A stretch of DNA of 64,000 bases from Xanthomonas albilineans. Its GTDB lineage: Bacteria > Pseudomonadota > Gammaproteobacteria > Xanthomonadales > Xanthomonadaceae. Position numbers and translations under genes: made by a program. How positions within the stretch are numbered: the first letter of the stretch is position 1; each line of letters starts with the position of its first letter. The notes under the pieces were generated by a model. That model worked only from the letters and a program-made list of their open reading frames with translations. It ran no database searches and was not told the origin of the DNA. The DNA is taken from assembly GCF_002939705.1 (NCBI RefSeq), contig NZ_MDCB01000014.1:1-64000 (forward strand). The letters are read 5' to 3'. Positions 54,538-64,000 of this stretch are shown here, piece by piece.

Positions 54538-56046
54538 ATGCGCGAGACTTACGATGTGCTGGTGATCGGTGGTGGGATCAATGGCGTTGGTATCGCCCGC
54601 GATGCGGTGGGCCGGGGGCTGTCGGTGTGCCTGTGCGAGCGCGACGATCTGGCCGCGCATACCTCCAGCGCCAGCACCAAGCTGATCCACGGCGGGCTGC
54701 GCTATCTGGAACAGTACGAATTCGCTTTGGTTGGCAAGGCGCTGGCCGAGCGCGAGGTACTACTGCGGCTGGCGCCGCACATCATCTGGCCGCTGCGCTT
54801 TCTGCTGCCGCACCAGCCGCATTTGCGCCCGGCGTGGATGCTCCGCGCGGGCCTGTTCCTGTACGACCATCTTGGTCGTGGTCGCCGCACCTTGCCGGGC
54901 TCGCGGCGTCTGGCGTTGCGCACGCATCCGGTGGGCGCACCGTTGCGCGAGGAGTTCCGTACGGGTTTCGTCTATTCCGACGCCTGGGTGCAGGATGCGC
55001 GGCTGGTGGTGCTCAATGCGATGGATGCGGCGCAACGCGGTGCACGTATCCTCACCCGTACCTGCTGCGTCAGTGCGCAGCGCGCGGACGGCGTGTGGCG
55101 CGTGGGGTTGCAGTTCGCGGACGGTCGCAGTGAGCAGGTGCAGGCGCGTGCGCTGGTCAATGCCGCCGGGCCATGGGCGGTGCAGTTCCTGGACCAGGTG
55201 GCGCAGGTCGGGCACGACCATGCGTTGCGCCTGGTGAAGGGAAGCCATCTCGTGGTTCCGCGGCTGTTCGACCACGACCATGCTTACATCTTCCAGCAAC
55301 CGGATCGGCGCATCGTGTTCGCCATTCCCTATGAACAGGACTACACCTTGATCGGCACCACCGATGTCGACTACCGCGCCGATCCGGACGCGCCGCGCAT
55401 CGATGCGGAGGAAACGCACTATTTATGCGCGGCGGCCAACCGGTATTTTCGCAAGCAGATCGCCCCGGACGATGTGGTGTGGAGCTATAGTGGCGTGCGC
55501 CCACTGCTCGACGATGCGCAGGACAACGCCGCCGAGGTCACCCGCGATTACCTGCTGGAACTGGACGCGCGCAATGGTGCCGCTTTGCTCAATGTGTTCG
55601 GTGGCAAGCTCACCACCTACCGCAAGCTTGCCGAAGAAGCGGTGGACCGGTTAACCGCGCATGTCGGACGCAAGGCGCCGGCATGGACCGCGCATGGCGC
55701 GCCGTTGCCTGGCGGCGAGCGGGCCGATATCGACGTGCTCGCGCGCGAGTTGCGCGCGGCCCGGCCATGGCTGTCCGAGGCCACCGCACAGCGGCTGGCG
55801 CGCAATTACGGCACCCGTGCCAGCGCGTTGCTCGGCGCGGCGACCTCGCTGCAGCAACTGGGCGAGCATTTCGGTGCGGATCTGTACCAGGCGGAAGTGG
55901 ATTATCTGTGCGAACACGAATGGGTGATCGAAGCCGACGACCTGTTGTGGCGACGCAGCAAGCTCGGCCTGCGCATCGATGCGAATGGCTGCCAGCGCCT
56001 GATTGCTTATCTGCAACAGGCCTCGGCCAGGCTGGCGACGGCGTAA
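54538..56046 (+). CDS. glpD: Aerobic glycerol-3-phosphate dehydrogenase
   Basis: A 502-residue FAD-dependent, membrane-associated enzyme that oxidises glycerol-3-phosphate to dihydroxyacetone phosphate and feeds electrons to quinone. The FAD motif VIGGGINGVGIARDA (about 8-22) opens the protein, followed by STKLIHGGLRYLEQYEF, and IGTTDVDY and YSGVRPLLDD in the capping region. ATG 54538 follows CGGAGTCAGCA. It opens the glycerol group glpD-glpF-glpK. The long AT-containing leader holds a repeat and an operator candidate. Confidence 0.97.
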   Translation: MRETYDVLVIGGGINGVGIARDAVGRGLSVCLCERDDLAAHTSSASTKLIHGGLRYLEQYEFALVGKALAEREVLLRLAPHIIWPLRFLLPHQPHLRPAWMLRAGLFLYDHLGRGRRTLPGSRRLALRTHPVGAPLREEFRTGFVYSDAWVQDARLVVLNAMDAAQRGARILTRTCCVSAQRADGVWRVGLQFADGRSEQVQARALVNAAGPWAVQFLDQVAQVGHDHALRLVKGSHLVVPRLFDHDHAYIFQQPDRRIVFAIPYEQDYTLIGTTDVDYRADPDAPRIDAEETHYLCAAANRYFRKQIAPDDVVWSYSGVRPLLDDAQDNAAEVTRDYLLELDARNGAALLNVFGGKLTTYRKLAEEAVDRLTAHVGRKAPAWTAHGAPLPGGERADIDVLARELRAARPWLSEATAQRLARNYGTRASALLGAATSLQQLGEHFGADLYQAEVDYLCEHEWVIEADDLLWRRSKLGLRIDANGCQRLIAYLQQASARLATA

Positions 56047-56168
56047 ACACCCATGACGTCGATGCCATCGTCGTCTCGGGATGGTGTGCGACGGCTGGTC
56101 ACAATGGTCGTGCGTGCGGTTTCCGCCGTGGCGCATGCTTCTGGAGGCAACCGTGGAGGTTGGCAGCG

Positions 56169-56219
56169 ATGAGCACATTGACAGACAGGACGCCGGCCAT
56201 TGGGGAATTGCGCGCATGA
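56169..56219 (+). CDS. 16-residue leader peptide overlapping glpF start
   Basis: ATG 56169, preceded by GTGGAGG at 9-base spacing, opens a 17-codon frame (MSTLTDRTPAIGELRA, then TGA). Its TGA overlaps the glpF ATG as ATGA. glpF itself has no good ribosome site, so translation of this short frame probably delivers ribosomes to glpF. It could also be a remnant of an older, longer glpF N-terminus in another frame. Confidence 0.5.
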   Translation: MSTLTDRTPAIGELRA

Positions 56220-57034
56220 ACCGGCAACTGCTGGGTGAACTGATCTCCGAGGCGATCGCGATGCTGATCATCATCGCCTTCGGCTGCTCGGTGGCGTGCA
56301 TGTATGTGCTGTACGATCCCAGTCCCTATCAGCATGCCTATTGGGGTGTGTGCATCGCTTGGGGGCTGGGGGTGACCATCGCGATCTATGTTACCGGCTC
56401 GGTGTCTGGCACCCATGCCAATCCGGCGGTGACGTTGGCATTGGCGCTCTTCCGTGGTTTTCCATGGCGCAAGGTGCTGCCGTACTGCGCGGCGCAGGTG
56501 GTAGGTGCGTTCATCGGCGCCGGCATTGTCTATCTGTTGTTCGCACCGGTGATCGACCACTACAATCAGGTGCAACAGTTGACCCGTGCCGGTGGCGGCG
56601 CGGCCGGCGTATTCTTCACCGCGCCGGGCTTGGCGATCACGCCGCTGCACGCGTTGTGCGATCAGGTGATTCTGACGGCGTTGTTGATATTCGGCATCTT
56701 CGCCATCACCGAGCGTTACAACGAAGCCGCGCCCGGCGCCAATTCCGGAGCATTGATCATCGGCCTGCTGGTGGCGACCATCGGTGCTTCGATGGGCTAT
56801 TTGGAGGCGTGGGCGATCAACCCGGCGCGTGATCTTGGGCCACGCCTGTTCGCCTATTTTGCCGGCTGGGATGCCTCGGCGTTTCCTGCCGTCGGCCATT
56901 ACTGGTGGATCCCGATTGTCGGCCCGTTGATCGGTGGCGTGATCGGCGGTGCCGCTTACCAGACGTTGATTTACCCGTTTCTGCCGGCGCGGCTGAGGGA
57001 GCAGGAAGAAGACGTCGCTGCGCGCCGCAGTTAG
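56216..57034 (+). CDS. glpF: Glycerol facilitator (aquaglyceroporin)
   Basis: A 272-residue inner-membrane channel with six helices and two half-helices. Both pore signatures are present: HANPAVT after TGSVSGT, and AINPARDLGPR, where the Asp and Arg mark glycerol-conducting rather than pure water channels. ATG 56216 gives the family N-terminus (MNRQLLGELISEAIA); earlier in-frame codons to 56081 do not. It is translationally coupled to an upstream 16-residue frame and precedes glpK by 93 bases. Confidence 0.95.
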   Translation: MNRQLLGELISEAIAMLIIIAFGCSVACMYVLYDPSPYQHAYWGVCIAWGLGVTIAIYVTGSVSGTHANPAVTLALALFRGFPWRKVLPYCAAQVVGAFIGAGIVYLLFAPVIDHYNQVQQLTRAGGGAAGVFFTAPGLAITPLHALCDQVILTALLIFGIFAITERYNEAAPGANSGALIIGLLVATIGASMGYLEAWAINPARDLGPRLFAYFAGWDASAFPAVGHYWWIPIVGPLIGGVIGGAAYQTLIYPFLPARLREQEEDVAARRS

Positions 57035-58627
<1,593 letters not shown>

Positions 58628-58925
58628 TTTGGTGTCCGCTGTGCGCTGTGCGCTGCAGGGCCGGGCGATACGTTTCTCGCCGGCCTGTCGCGTCGCTCAG
58701 GGTGGGATCTGGATTGTTGCGATGCAGCGTGATTGTTTATTCGTGATTGCTATATTCATATACGAACAGCCGGCGGCGGCTGCCTGCTATGGCATTGCTG
58801 TGCGCTCTGGCCTTATCCGATCAAGCCCGACATGGGCGGAGGCGTGTCATGCGCAACACCAGCAGCAATCGCTCCCGGGGCGTCGGCGGGCGCTGCGCCG
58901 CGAGTGTTGGCGTGCGCGCAGGTGC
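58628..58925. promoter_or_regulatory. Upstream region of the fucose operon
   Basis: The 300-base gap holds an AT-rich island at 58733-58770, unusual in this GC-rich DNA. Within it TTCGT (58740-58744) and ACGAA (58762-58766) are inverted around TATATTCATAT, which also offers a TATATT -10 box. This is the likely promoter and operator of the L-fucose genes. A short frame at 58747-58935 has no features. Confidence 0.5.
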
Positions 58926-59975
58926 ATGCCAGTGAGCGCTGCGGCCGTCGAACAAGAGACCATCCCTGTCGCACAACGCGCGCTGGGGCGCAGTGGTGTG
59001 CACATCGCCACGCTCGGTTTCGGCGCCGCGCCGATCGGGAATCTGTATGCGGAAGTGGACGACGCAGTGGCGCTGGCCGCCGTTGCCGATGCGTATGTCG
59101 CCGGCATTCGCCATTTCGATACCGCGCCTTACTACGGCTATGGACTCAGCGAGCAGCGTCTGGGGCAGGGGTTGCGCGGCGTGCCGCGCGCCAGCTATAC
59201 GCTCTCGACCAAGGTCGGGCGCTGTATCTACGACGATGCCGCGGCTGCGATCGGGTGCGAGGGTTTCGCCGTGGCCGGGCGCCGCGCCGAATTCGACTAC
59301 AGTCGCGACGGCGTGCTGCGTGCGTTCGAGTCCAGTTTGCAGCGTCTCGGCACCGACCACATCGATGTTCTGCTGCTGCACGACATCGGTGGCCTGACCC
59401 ATGGCGAGGCACACGCGGCGATGTTGCGGCAAGCGCTGGACGAGGCGTTGCCGACGATGGCGGAGCTCAAGTCCCAGGGGGTCTGTCGCGCGATCGGCAT
59501 CGGTGTCAACGAAGAAGACGTCGCGGTGGAACTGCTGCCATTGTTTCCGCTCGACTGCGTGATGTTGGCGGGCCGCTACACCCTGCTGGAACAACACGCC
59601 GCGCAGCGGATCATGGCGCAGGCAGTGCAGCAGCAGGTCGGCATTCTGGTCGCCGGACCATACAGTTCGGGTCTACTGAGCGATGCGAGTGGCCCTGGGA
59701 AGACCTACAATTACGCGCCAGTGGATTCGGCCACCCTACGGCATGCGCAGCGCCTATTCGCCGCCTGCGCGGCGTGGGGCGTGGACGTGGGTGCGGCGGC
59801 GCTGCAGTTCCCGCTCGCGCATCCGGCGGTCAGTAGCGTGGTGGCCGGTATGCGCACGCCCGCGGAGGTGAGCAGCGCCGCGACGCGCTTACGCACGCCG
59901 ATCCCTGCCTCGTTGTGGCAGGACTTGCACGACCAGGGACTGCTACAAGGGCCGGTGCCGACGCTGTGCGAATGA
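58926..59975 (+). CDS. Aldo/keto reductase, probable L-fucose dehydrogenase
   Basis: A 349-residue NAD(P)-dependent aldo/keto reductase of the D-threo-aldose 1-dehydrogenase type, which oxidises L-fucose to the 1,5-lactone. Family landmarks: LGRSGVHIATLGFG at the start, the catalytic Asp/Tyr in RHFDTAPYYGYGLSEQRLG, Lys in LSTKVGR and His in DVLLLHDIG. ATG 58926 was chosen; GTG two codons later is possible. Its TGA overlaps the start of the lactonase (ATGA). First gene of the pathway cluster. Confidence 0.9.
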   Translation: MPVSAAAVEQETIPVAQRALGRSGVHIATLGFGAAPIGNLYAEVDDAVALAAVADAYVAGIRHFDTAPYYGYGLSEQRLGQGLRGVPRASYTLSTKVGRCIYDDAAAAIGCEGFAVAGRRAEFDYSRDGVLRAFESSLQRLGTDHIDVLLLHDIGGLTHGEAHAAMLRQALDEALPTMAELKSQGVCRAIGIGVNEEDVAVELLPLFPLDCVMLAGRYTLLEQHAAQRIMAQAVQQQVGILVAGPYSSGLLSDASGPGKTYNYAPVDSATLRHAQRLFAACAAWGVDVGAAALQFPLAHPAVSSVVAGMRTPAEVSSAATRLRTPIPASLWQDLHDQGLLQGPVPTLCE

Positions 59976-60847
59976 TCGATGCGCATGTGCATTTCTGGTC
60001 GTTGGCGCGTGGCGATTATGTCTGGCTGACGCCGGCGCTGGGTGCGCTGTACCGCGACTGTGGCCCGGAGCATCTGCTCGATACGCTGGATGCCCACGGC
60101 GTGTCCACGGTGGTCGCGGTGCAGGCGGCGCAGACCGAGGCCGAGACACGGTATTTACTACAATTGGCGCGTGCGCAACCGCGCATTGTTGGCGTGGTTG
60201 GGTGGGTGGATTTCGAGGCCGCCGATGCCGCCGCGCGTATCGGCGCGTTGTGCGCGGAGGGCGGCGGTCTGCTCAAGGGGCTGCGACCGATGGTGCAGGA
60301 TCTGGACGATCCGCAGTGGCTCGCACGGCCGAAATTGGACGCGGCGTTCGATACGGTGTTGCAGCACGACCTCGCCTTCGATGCGCTGATCCGCCCACAG
60401 CACTTGCCTGCCCTGTTGGCGCGCTTGCAACGCCATCCGACCTTGCGCGTGGCGCTGGATCATGCAGCCAAGCCGATGATCGGTGGCTCCGGCTTCGATG
60501 CCTGGGCCGATGGTCTGGCAAAGTTGGCGCAATATCCGGGAGTGGCGTGTAAGTTGTCCGGTTTGCTCACCGAGTTGCCGGCCGATGTCGCTGCCGATAG
60601 CGCGGGGCTGGAGCCCTACGTGGCACAACTGTTCGCCAACTTCGGCCCCCAGCGGGTGATGTGGGGCAGTGACTGGCCGGTGCTGACCCAGCGTGCCGAC
60701 TACGGCACGTGGATCACGCTGGCGCAGGCGCTGGTCGCTGGCTATGCCGCCGGCCATGCCGATGCCGTGTTTGCCTCCACCGCGCAGCGTTTTTATCGTC
60801 TGTCCGATCCGATTGTTTCCCCCACGACCAGGAGTACTGCAGCATGA
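59972..60847 (+). CDS. Amidohydrolase, probable L-fucono-1,5-lactonase
   Basis: A 291-residue amidohydrolase-superfamily (Amidohydro_2) enzyme. It starts MIDAHVHFWSLARGDYVWL with the HxH metal motif, has His in VALDHAAKP and the closing catalytic Asp in MWGSDWPVL. In context it hydrolyses L-fuconolactone to L-fuconate. It overlaps the aldo/keto reductase gene by four bases, so both are translationally coupled. Confidence 0.92.
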   Translation: MIDAHVHFWSLARGDYVWLTPALGALYRDCGPEHLLDTLDAHGVSTVVAVQAAQTEAETRYLLQLARAQPRIVGVVGWVDFEAADAAARIGALCAEGGGLLKGLRPMVQDLDDPQWLARPKLDAAFDTVLQHDLAFDALIRPQHLPALLARLQRHPTLRVALDHAAKPMIGGSGFDAWADGLAKLAQYPGVACKLSGLLTELPADVAADSAGLEPYVAQLFANFGPQRVMWGSDWPVLTQRADYGTWITLAQALVAGYAAGHADAVFASTAQRFYRLSDPIVSPTTRSTAA

Positions 60848-60878
60848 CCATGTCATTGTTCATCCCCGGGATCCGCGC

Positions 60879-61625
60879 ATGAGCGGCCGGCTGCAAGGTA
60901 AGCGGTGCCTGATGACCGCCGCCGGCGCCGGCATTGGCCGCGAAAGCGCACTGGCCTGTGCGCGCGAAGGCGCGCAGGTGTTGGCCACCGACATCGATAG
61001 CGCGGCGCTGCAGCGCCTGGCTGCCGAGTCCAGCGCGATCACCACCCAGGTACTCGATGTCACCGACGCCGACGCGATCCAGGCGCTGGTGGCGGCGCAT
61101 CCGACCTTCGATGTGTTGTTCAATTGCGCCGGCTACGTGCACCAGGGCAGCATCCTGGAATGCGACGCGTCCGCCTGGCGGCGTTCGTTCGCGATCAACG
61201 TCGATGCAATGTACTACCTGTGCCAGGCGGTGTTGCCGGGCATGTTGGCGCAGGGGCGCGGCAGCATCGTCAACATGTCCTCGGTGGCGTCCAGCATCAA
61301 GGGCGTGCCCAACCGCTTCGTTTACGGGGCGACCAAGGCCGCGGTGATCGGCCTGAGCAAGGCCATCGCCGCCGACTACGTCGCCAAGGGCGTGCGCTGC
61401 AACGCGATCTGCCCGGGCACCATCAAGACGCCATCGCTGGGCGAGCGTGTCAAGGCGTTGGGTGGCGACGAGCAGGCGGTGTGGAAGAGTTTCACCGACC
61501 GCCAGCCGATGGGCCGTCTGGGCGACCCGCGCGAAATTGCGCAGTTGGTGGTCTACCTGGCTTCTGACGAATCTTCCTTCACCACTGGCCAGACCCACAT
61601 CATCGATGGCGGCTGGTCCAACTGA
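60879..61625 (+). CDS. SDR, probable 2-keto-3-deoxy-L-fuconate dehydrogenase
   Basis: A 248-residue classical short-chain dehydrogenase. NAD site TAAGAGIGRE (about 14-23), NAG-type loop FNCAGYVHQG, catalytic Ser in NMSSVAS, Tyr/Lys in VYGATKAAV (YxxxK), and C-terminal GQTHIIDGGWSN. In X. campestris the matching gene oxidises 2-keto-3-deoxy-L-fuconate to the 2,4-diketo acid. ATG 60879 is 31 bases after the lactonase stop. Confidence 0.93.
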   Translation: MSGRLQGKRCLMTAAGAGIGRESALACAREGAQVLATDIDSAALQRLAAESSAITTQVLDVTDADAIQALVAAHPTFDVLFNCAGYVHQGSILECDASAWRRSFAINVDAMYYLCQAVLPGMLAQGRGSIVNMSSVASSIKGVPNRFVYGATKAAVIGLSKAIAADYVAKGVRCNAICPGTIKTPSLGERVKALGGDEQAVWKSFTDRQPMGRLGDPREIAQLVVYLASDESSFTTGQTHIIDGGWSN

Positions 61626-61650
61626 TTTCCTTTCTGCATAGGACACCTGC

Positions 61651-62508
61651 ATGAAACTCGTACGCATTGGTTCCCCAGGCCAGGAAATCCCCGGCTTGAT
61701 CGATGGTGAAGGCCGCATCCGCGATCTGCGCGGTGTGATCGACGATGTCGCCGGCGAGCACCTCACCCGTGCCGGCCTGGATAAGCTGCGCGCGCTGGAT
61801 GTCGCGACGTTGCCGATCATCGACGGCGCGCCGCGTTACGGCGCGGCGGTTGGCGGCATCGGCAAGTTCATCTGCGTCGGCCTGAACTATGCCGACCATG
61901 CCGCCGAATCTGGCATGGAAGTGCCCAAGATGCCGATCCTGTTCATGAAGGCCACCACGGCGGTGTGCGGCCCCAACGACACGGTGATCATCCCGCGCGG
62001 CTCGGTGAAGAGCGATTGGGAGGTGGAACTGGGCGTGGTGATCGGCGATGTGGCGCGCGATGTCAGCGTGGAACAGGCGCTGGATCACGTCGCTGGCTAT
62101 GCGGTGATCAACGATCTGTCCGAGCGCGAATTCCAACTTGAGCACGGCGGCCAGTGGGTCAAGGGCAAGAGTGCCGACACGTTCGGCCCGATCGGCCCAT
62201 GGCTGGTCACCCGCGATGAGATCCCCGACCCGCAGAACCTGTCGATGTGGTTGGAGGTCAACGGCCACCGTTACCAGAACGGCAGCACCCGCACGATGGT
62301 GTTCGGCGTGGCCGAGCTGGTCAGTCACATCAGCCGCTACATGACGTTGATGCCGGGCGATGTGATCAGTACCGGTACGCCGCCGGGTGTCGGGCTGGGC
62401 CAGAAGCCGCCTGTTTACCTGAAGCCGGGCGACGTGATGGAACTGGGGATCGAAGGGCTGGGCCAGCAGCGCCAGGCCGTGGTCGCCCACCCGCGCGACG
62501 CCCGCTAA
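61651..62508 (+). CDS. FAH-family 2,4-diketo-3-deoxy-L-fuconate hydrolase
   Basis: A 285-residue fumarylacetoacetate-hydrolase-family enzyme that splits the diketo acid to pyruvate and L-lactate. Metal and catalytic segments: GLNYADHAAESGMEVP, the Glu pair in KSDWEVELGVVIG, Asp/Lys in VINDLSEREFQ and KGKSADTFGPIGP, and GDVISTGTPPGVG. It starts 25 bases after the SDR stop. A structured 250-base gap separates it from the dehydratase. Confidence 0.93.
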   Translation: MKLVRIGSPGQEIPGLIDGEGRIRDLRGVIDDVAGEHLTRAGLDKLRALDVATLPIIDGAPRYGAAVGGIGKFICVGLNYADHAAESGMEVPKMPILFMKATTAVCGPNDTVIIPRGSVKSDWEVELGVVIGDVARDVSVEQALDHVAGYAVINDLSEREFQLEHGGQWVKGKSADTFGPIGPWLVTRDEIPDPQNLSMWLEVNGHRYQNGSTRTMVFGVAELVSHISRYMTLMPGDVISTGTPPGVGLGQKPPVYLKPGDVMELGIEGLGQQRQAVVAHPRDAR

Positions 62509-62534
62509 CGCGGCTTGCTGTTCGACGCAGCGGG

Positions 62535-62629
62535 GAGCGTGCGGCGAAGGTTGCCTGCATTGTCGCAGGCGTGCGGTGATGCGACGTCATGTCGCTCGCT
62601 GGCGGGACACAACCTTCGCGCGTGCGCTC
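62535..62629 (+). ncRNA. Candidate structured leader element upstream of fuconate dehydratase
   Basis: Nested inverted repeats predict a three-way junction. Closing stem: GAGCG (62535-62539) with CGCTC (62625-62629), an internal loop, then GCGAAGGTTG (62544-62553) with CAACCTTCGC (62610-62619). Inside are hairpins CCTGC/GCAGG (62554-62569) and GCGAC/GTCGC (62581-62595). It lies in the only large gap of the fucose operon and is followed by a terminator-like hairpin. No known riboswitch class is recognised. Confidence 0.45.
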
Positions 62630-62709
62630 GCGCTGCGTTGTGCGGCGGCGCAGGTCGTGATGGCATCGCCCGCTGGGGTGGGTCTTCGTGGCTGCACACT
62701 TTGCCGATG

Positions 62710-62734
62710 GCTGGACTCGTCCAGCGTCGTTTTT
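62710..62734 (+). terminator. Terminator-like hairpin 25 bases before the dehydratase start
   Basis: GCTGGA (62710-62715) and TCCAGC (62720-62725) form a 6-bp stem with loop CTCG; GTCG and then five T follow. The T-run is short and spaced from the stem, so termination efficiency would be moderate. Because no promoter fits in the 25 bases left before the ATG, this looks more like an attenuator than an operon end. Confidence 0.45.
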
Positions 62735-62759
62735 CTGCCTTGTCGAGACCAGGATCCTC

Positions 62760-64000
62760 ATGAGCAAAATCGTTGCGCTCGAAACCTTCGATGTGCGTTT
62801 TCCCACCTCGCGCGAACTGGATGGTTCCGATGCGATGAATCCGGATCCGGATTATTCGGCCGCCTATTTGTGCCTGCGCACCGACGCCGACGATGGGCTC
62901 GCCGGCTACGGCCTGGCCTTCACCATCGGTCGCGGCAACGACGTGCAGAGCGCGGCGGTGGCGGCGTTGGCGCACCACGTGGTGGGGCGTGACGTGGACG
63001 CGGTGATCGGTGATCTGGGCGGCTTCGCGCGCAGTCTCACCGACGATTCGCAACTGCGCTGGCTGGGCCCGGAGAAGGGCGTGATGCACATGGCCATCGG
63101 CGCCGTCGTCAACGCGGCCTGGGACATGGCCGCGCGCCGCGCCGGCAAGCCACTGTGGCGCTACATCGCCGAGCTGTCGCCGGAACAGTTGGTGGCCGCC
63201 ATCGATTTCCGTTATCTGACCGATGCGCTGACGCCGGACGAAGCGTTGGCGATGTTGCGCGCTGCCGAGCCCTCGCGTGCGGCGCGTATCCAGACCCTGC
63301 TCGACCAGGGCTACCCGGCCTATACCACCTCGCCAGGCTGGCTCGGTTATTCGGACGAAAAATTGGTGCGTCTGGCCAAGGAAGCAGTGGCCGACGGTTT
63401 TCGCACGATCAAGCTCAAGGTCGGCGCCAACGTGCAGGACGATATTCGCCGCTGCCGCCTGGCGCGCGCGGCGATCGGTCCGGACGTGGCGATGGCGGTG
63501 GACGCCAATCAGCGTTGGGACGTGGGCCCGGCGATTGCCTGGATGCGTCAGCTTGCCGAATTCGACATCGCCTGGATCGAGGAGCCGACCAGCCCCGACG
63601 ACGTGCTCGGCCACGCCGCGATCCGTCGGGGCATCGCCCCGGTGCCGGTGTCCACGGGCGAGCACACCCAAAACCGGGTGGTGTTCAAACAGTTGCTGCA
63701 AGCCGGCGCGGTGGATTTGATCCAGATCGACGCCGCACGCGTGGGCGGGGTCAACGAGAATCTGGCGATCCTGCTGCTGGCGGCGAAGTTCGGCGTGCGC
63801 GTGTTCCCTCATGCCGGCGGTGTGGGGCTGTGCGAGTTGGTGCAGCATCTGGCGATGGCCGACTTTGTCGCCATCACCGGCAAGATGGAGGACCGTGCGA
63901 TCGAGTTCGTCGATCACCTGCACCAGCACTTCGTCGATCCGGTGCGGATCGTGCATGGCCGTTATCTGGCGCCGACGCTGCCGGGTTTTTCCGCGCAGAT
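62760..64000 (+). CDS. fucD: L-fuconate dehydratase (3' end beyond window)
   Basis: The first 413 residues of an enolase-superfamily enzyme that dehydrates L-fuconate to 2-keto-3-deoxy-L-fuconate. It starts [20 protein letters not shown]. Catalytic features: KLKVG with the acid/base Lys, metal ligands Asp in AVDANQRWD, Glu in IEEPTSPDD and Glu in STGEHTQN, and the His base in [11 protein letters not shown]. As I recall it, the sequence is nearly identical to the structurally studied X. campestris enzyme over most of its length, and about 25-30 residues should follow the window end. It completes the L-fucose pathway of the preceding four genes. Confidence 0.96.
   Translation, partial: MSKIVALETFDVRFPTSRELDGSDAMNPDPDYSAAYLCLRTDADDGLAGYGLAFTIGRGNDVQSAAVAALAHHVVGRDVDAVIGDLGGFARSLTDDSQLRWLGPEKGVMHMAIGAVVNAAWDMAARRAGKPLWRYIAELSPEQLVAAIDFRYLTDALTPDEALAMLRAAEPSRAARIQTLLDQGYPAYTTSPGWLGYSDEKLVRLAKEAVADGFRTIKLKVGANVQDDIRRCRLARAAIGPDVAMAVDANQRWDVGPAIAWMRQLAEFDIAWIEEPTSPDDVLGHAAIRRGIAPVPVSTGEHTQNRVVFKQLLQAGAVDLIQIDAARVGGVNENLAILLLAAKFGVRVFPHAGGVGLCELVQHLAMADFVAITGKMEDRAIEFVDHLHQHFVDPVRIVHGRYLAPTLPGFSAQ

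Noticed and set aside
58657-58690. GC-rich hairpin after glpK considered as a terminator
   Set aside because: The stem is imperfect and no T-run follows; left unannotated.
58747-58935. 62-codon plus-strand frame before the fucose genes
   Set aside because: It lies in the promoter region, overlaps the next start and has an implausible Arg/Ser/Gly-rich sequence.

Overview
The window is a GC-rich, gene-dense bacterial chromosome segment from a gammaproteobacterium, almost certainly Xanthomonas or a close relative in the Xanthomonadaceae. The strongest clue is the last gene: its translation matches, as far as I can recall it, the characterised L-fuconate dehydratase of X. campestris. The order and type of most other genes also fit a xanthomonad core genome. 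The species cannot be fixed from this segment. There is no prophage, CRISPR array, tRNA gene or intact insertion sequence, only short dispersed repeats.

Layout. 1-70 is the 3' end of a 5S rRNA and its terminator. 0.5-8 kb holds an alcohol dehydrogenase, an M28 peptidase remnant, a repeat-rich secreted protein, an envC-ctpA pair for envelope division and proteolysis, a 2-hydroxyacid dehydrogenase, a DUF1820 protein and a rhomboid protease. 8-13 kb has fadL and putA. 13-22 kb is a complete cytochrome c oxidase locus: DUF2244, coxB, coxA, a 43-residue assembly protein, ctaG, coxC, a reversed twin-TM gene, SURF1, an uncharacterised membrane-anchored protein, ctaA and ctaB. 22-26 kb has a thioredoxin-like lipoprotein, a bile-acid-symporter-like transporter and a class 3 lipase. 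26-31.5 kb is a variant of the macromolecular synthesis locus (dnaG, yihY-like, yqeY-like, rpsU) divergent from tsaD-folB. 32-39.4 kb has a GH3 beta-glucosidase and a probable murein-peptide salvage group: APC permease, dipeptide epimerase, NlpC/P60 protein and a lipoprotein amidase. 39.5-50.7 kb holds small secreted proteins, a DUF1338 enzyme, an M17 aminopeptidase, a HAD hydrolase, a PerM-type transporter, a YqjD/YqjE/YqjK-like trio, an HtrA protease and a histone-H1-like protein. 50.7-54.3 kb has an acyltransferase, a secreted T1/N1-type ribonuclease, an HDOD protein and a DUF1456 protein. 54.5-58.6 kb is glpD-glpF-glpK for glycerol use. 58.9-64 kb is the oxidative L-fucose pathway: aldose dehydrogenase, lactonase, ketodeoxyfuconate dehydrogenase, diketo-acid hydrolase and fuconate dehydratase, the last cut by the window edge.

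The most interesting non-coding signals are three. (1) A family of three 114-140 bp elements with inverted ends, each starting directly after a TAA stop codon and in the same orientation relative to that gene. (2) A second dispersed repeat of about 60 bp in three intergenic regions. (3) A multi-branched inverted-repeat structure followed by a terminator-like hairpin just before the fuconate dehydratase start codon. Perfect or near-perfect palindromes also precede fadL and glpD.
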